Shown: positions 61,145 through 64,000 of the stretch, piece by piece
How the letters are laid out: each line of letters begins with the position of its first letter
Numbering within the stretch: position 1 is the stretch's first letter
Assembly: GCA_035624355.1 (NCBI GenBank)
Contig: DASPRQ010000036.1
Location: 1-64,000 of the forward strand
Direction: 5' to 3'
Length of the DNA: 64,000 nt
From: Usitatibacter sp035624355
GTDB lineage: Bacteria > Pseudomonadota > Gammaproteobacteria > Burkholderiales > Usitatibacteraceae
Translations under genes and position numbers: made by a program
The notes under the pieces: generated by a model
Told to the model about the DNA's origin: nothing
Seen by the model: the letters and a program-made list of their open reading frames with translations, nothing else
Database searches by the model: none

Positions 61145-62482
61145 CTAGTCGAGCGTCGGGAGGACCTCGCGCAGCGTCGAGGCGATCCGCGCGATGTGCG
61201 CTTCCTCGACGATCAGCGCGGGCGCGATGGCGATGATGTCGCCGGTCTGGCGCACCAGCACGTCCCTCTCGTAGCAGCGCAGGTACGCCTCGAAGCCGCG
61301 CGCCGCCGGAGCGCCGGGCCGCGCCTCGAGCTCGACGGCGCCGACGAGGCCGTGGTTGCGGATGTCGATCACGTGGCGCGTCCCCCTGAGGGAATGCAGC
61401 GCCTGCTCCAGCACCGGCGCCATGCGCGCCGCGCGCGCGAACAGGTCCTCGTCCTCGTAGAGCTGGAGCGCGGCCACGCCCGCCGCGCACGCGAGGGGAT
61501 GCGCCGAATAGGTGTAGCCGTGGAAGAGCTCGATCGCCCCCTGCGGCCCGGCCATGAACGCCTCGTAGATGTCGTGCGCGACGATCACCCCGCCCATGGG
61601 CACCGCGCCCGAGGTGACGCCCTTCGCGAAGGTGATCATGTCGGGCTTCACGCCGTAGACATCGGAGGCGAAGGCCGCGCCCATGCGCCCGAACGCCGTG
61701 ATCACCTCGTCGAAGACGAGCAGGATGCCGTGCCGGCGCGTGATCTCGCGCAGGCGCTGCAGGTAGCCCGCCGGCGGAATCAGCACGCCCGTGGAGCCCG
61801 CCATGGGCTCCACGATCACCGCGGCGATCGTGGAGGCGTCGTGCAGCGCCACGAGCCGCTCCAGCTCGTCGGCGAGGTGCGCGCCCCACGCCGGCTGGCC
61901 GCGCGAGAACGCGTTCTTCTCGAGGTTGTGCGTGTGGGGCAGGTGGTCCACCCCCGCGAGCAGGGTGCCGAACATCTTGCGGTTGGCCGCGATGCCGCCC
62001 ACCGAGATCCCGCCGAAGCCCACGCCGTGGTAGCCGCGCTCGCGTCCGATGAGGCGCGTGCGCGCGCCCTCGCCGCGCGCGCGGTGGTACGCGAGCGCGA
62101 TCTTGAGCGCGCTGTCGACCGCCTCGGACCCGGAATTGCAGAAGAAGACGTGGTCGAGCCCCTCGGGCGCGAGGCGCACGACGCGGTTCGCGAGCTCGAA
62201 GGCGAGCGGATGCCCCATCTGGAAGGCGGGCGCGTAGTCCATGGCCGCGGCCTGGCGCTGGATCGCCTCGACGATGGGCTTGCGCCCGTGGCCCGCGTTG
62301 CAGCACCACAGGCCCGAGAAGCCGTCGAGGATGCGCCGGCCTTCCGCGCTCGTGTAGTACATGCCCTCGGCGCCCACGAGCATGCGCGGGTGCGCCTTGA
62401 ACTGCCGGTTGGCGGTGAAGGGCATCCAGTACGCCTCGAGGTCGGCGGGGGCGAGACGGGGAGCGTCGGAGAGCAGCGTCAT
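61145..62482 (-). CDS. Class III (omega) aminotransferase
   Basis: PLP-dependent transaminase of 445 aa, of the beta-alanine/omega-amino acid:pyruvate type. Features: WMPFTANRQFKAHPRML near the N-terminus (as in omega-amino acid:pyruvate transaminases), FCNSGSEAVDSALKIA, GYHG, VFDEVITAFGRMG, and the PLP Lys in FAKGVTSGAVPMGGV. It likely transfers the amino group of beta-alanine or a diamine or amine to pyruvate. GGGAGG lies about 10 nt before the ATG. Divergent from ettA. It probably forms a unit with the SDR gene downstream. Confidence 0.94.
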   Translation of the reverse strand: MTLLSDAPRLAPADLEAYWMPFTANRQFKAHPRMLVGAEGMYYTSAEGRRILDGFSGLWCCNAGHGRKPIVEAIQRQAAAMDYAPAFQMGHPLAFELANRVVRLAPEGLDHVFFCNSGSEAVDSALKIALAYHRARGEGARTRLIGRERGYHGVGFGGISVGGIAANRKMFGTLLAGVDHLPHTHNLEKNAFSRGQPAWGAHLADELERLVALHDASTIAAVIVEPMAGSTGVLIPPAGYLQRLREITRRHGILLVFDEVITAFGRMGAAFASDVYGVKPDMITFAKGVTSGAVPMGGVIVAHDIYEAFMAGPQGAIELFHGYTYSAHPLACAAGVAALQLYEDEDLFARAARMAPVLEQALHSLRGTRHVIDIRNHGLVGAVELEARPGAPAARGFEAYLRCYERDVLVRQTGDIIAIAPALIVEEAHIARIASTLREVLPTLD

Positions 62483-62587
62483 GGGGAGGTCCTCGCGTAG
62501 AGCCCCAATTTACCACCCCGGCCGCGAACGGGGCCCCCAGTTGAGGTAAGCTTCCGGGTTGCTTCGCGCCCGCCCGCAGAATCTCCC

Positions 62588-64000
<1,413 letters not shown>

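Overview
The window is about 64 kb of very GC-rich, densely coded bacterial chromosome. Gene content (RhlE, bifunctional MnmC, MlaF, EttA, DUF72, a glyoxylate shunt with class A malate synthase, many acyl-CoA genes) and the secreted protein with a WWNPREPGW motif fit a betaproteobacterium of the Burkholderiales/Nitrosomonadales type. The genus is not determined. I saw no rRNA, tRNA, CRISPR array, intact insertion sequence or prophage.

Layout. 1-6.1 kb: tail of a glycosyltransferase-like gene, pepN, the RNA helicase gene rhlE (probable ATT start) and a hemolysin III family membrane protein. 6.1-14.2 kb: two divergent acyl-CoA operons. The leftward one (SDR, APH-type kinase, acyl-CoA dehydrogenase, acyl-CoA ligase) has the gene set of 4-hydroxyacid/levulinate catabolism. 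The rightward one has a pair of PimC/PimD-like dehydrogenases and a medium-chain reductase. 14.3-17.2 kb: a secreted protein, DUF72, endonuclease V and a beta-carbonic anhydrase. 17.2-27.5 kb: a LIV-type ABC importer in line with a FadB/J-like fusion enzyme, a thiolase and a YdhR-like protein, with an AlkK-like ligase divergent from it. This looks like uptake, activation and beta-oxidation of a carboxylic acid. 27.5-35.2 kb: a peptide-binding lipoprotein and a 1939-residue tandem UvrA carrying in-frame repeat-derived insertions.

35.4-40.5 kb is the most unusual part: three leftward genes, visibly richer in AT, encoding a class III nucleotide cyclase with TPR repeats, a vanadium-haloperoxidase/PAP2 protein with a Gly-Gly-Ser minisatellite at its N terminus, and a subtilase without a signal peptide. 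All three keep their catalytic motifs and none has an obvious export signal, which suggests a cytoplasmic, signal-controlled effector system. It lies between housekeeping genes (uvrA and aceB), as an accessory cassette would.

40.9-49.2 kb: aceB, aceA, a LysR regulator, mnmC, a thioesterase, an S41-like protein that lacks the catalytic serine, and a DsbA-family oxidoreductase. 49.2-55.6 kb: two GGDEF proteins, an orphan MlaF ATPase, a sialidase-like lipoprotein with Asp-boxes and a Yip1-domain protein. 55.6-58.5 kb: a trypsin-like protease with a membrane FHA protein, then a zinc-ribbon protein. 58.5-59.2 kb: a stretch without a recognised gene but with a perfect intrinsic terminator. 59.2-64 kb: an HpcH/HpaI aldolase, a 54-residue protein, an SDR, a class III aminotransferase and ettA, which runs off the end. 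Starts were chosen from Shine-Dalgarno spacing, overlaps and family N-termini, all by eye.
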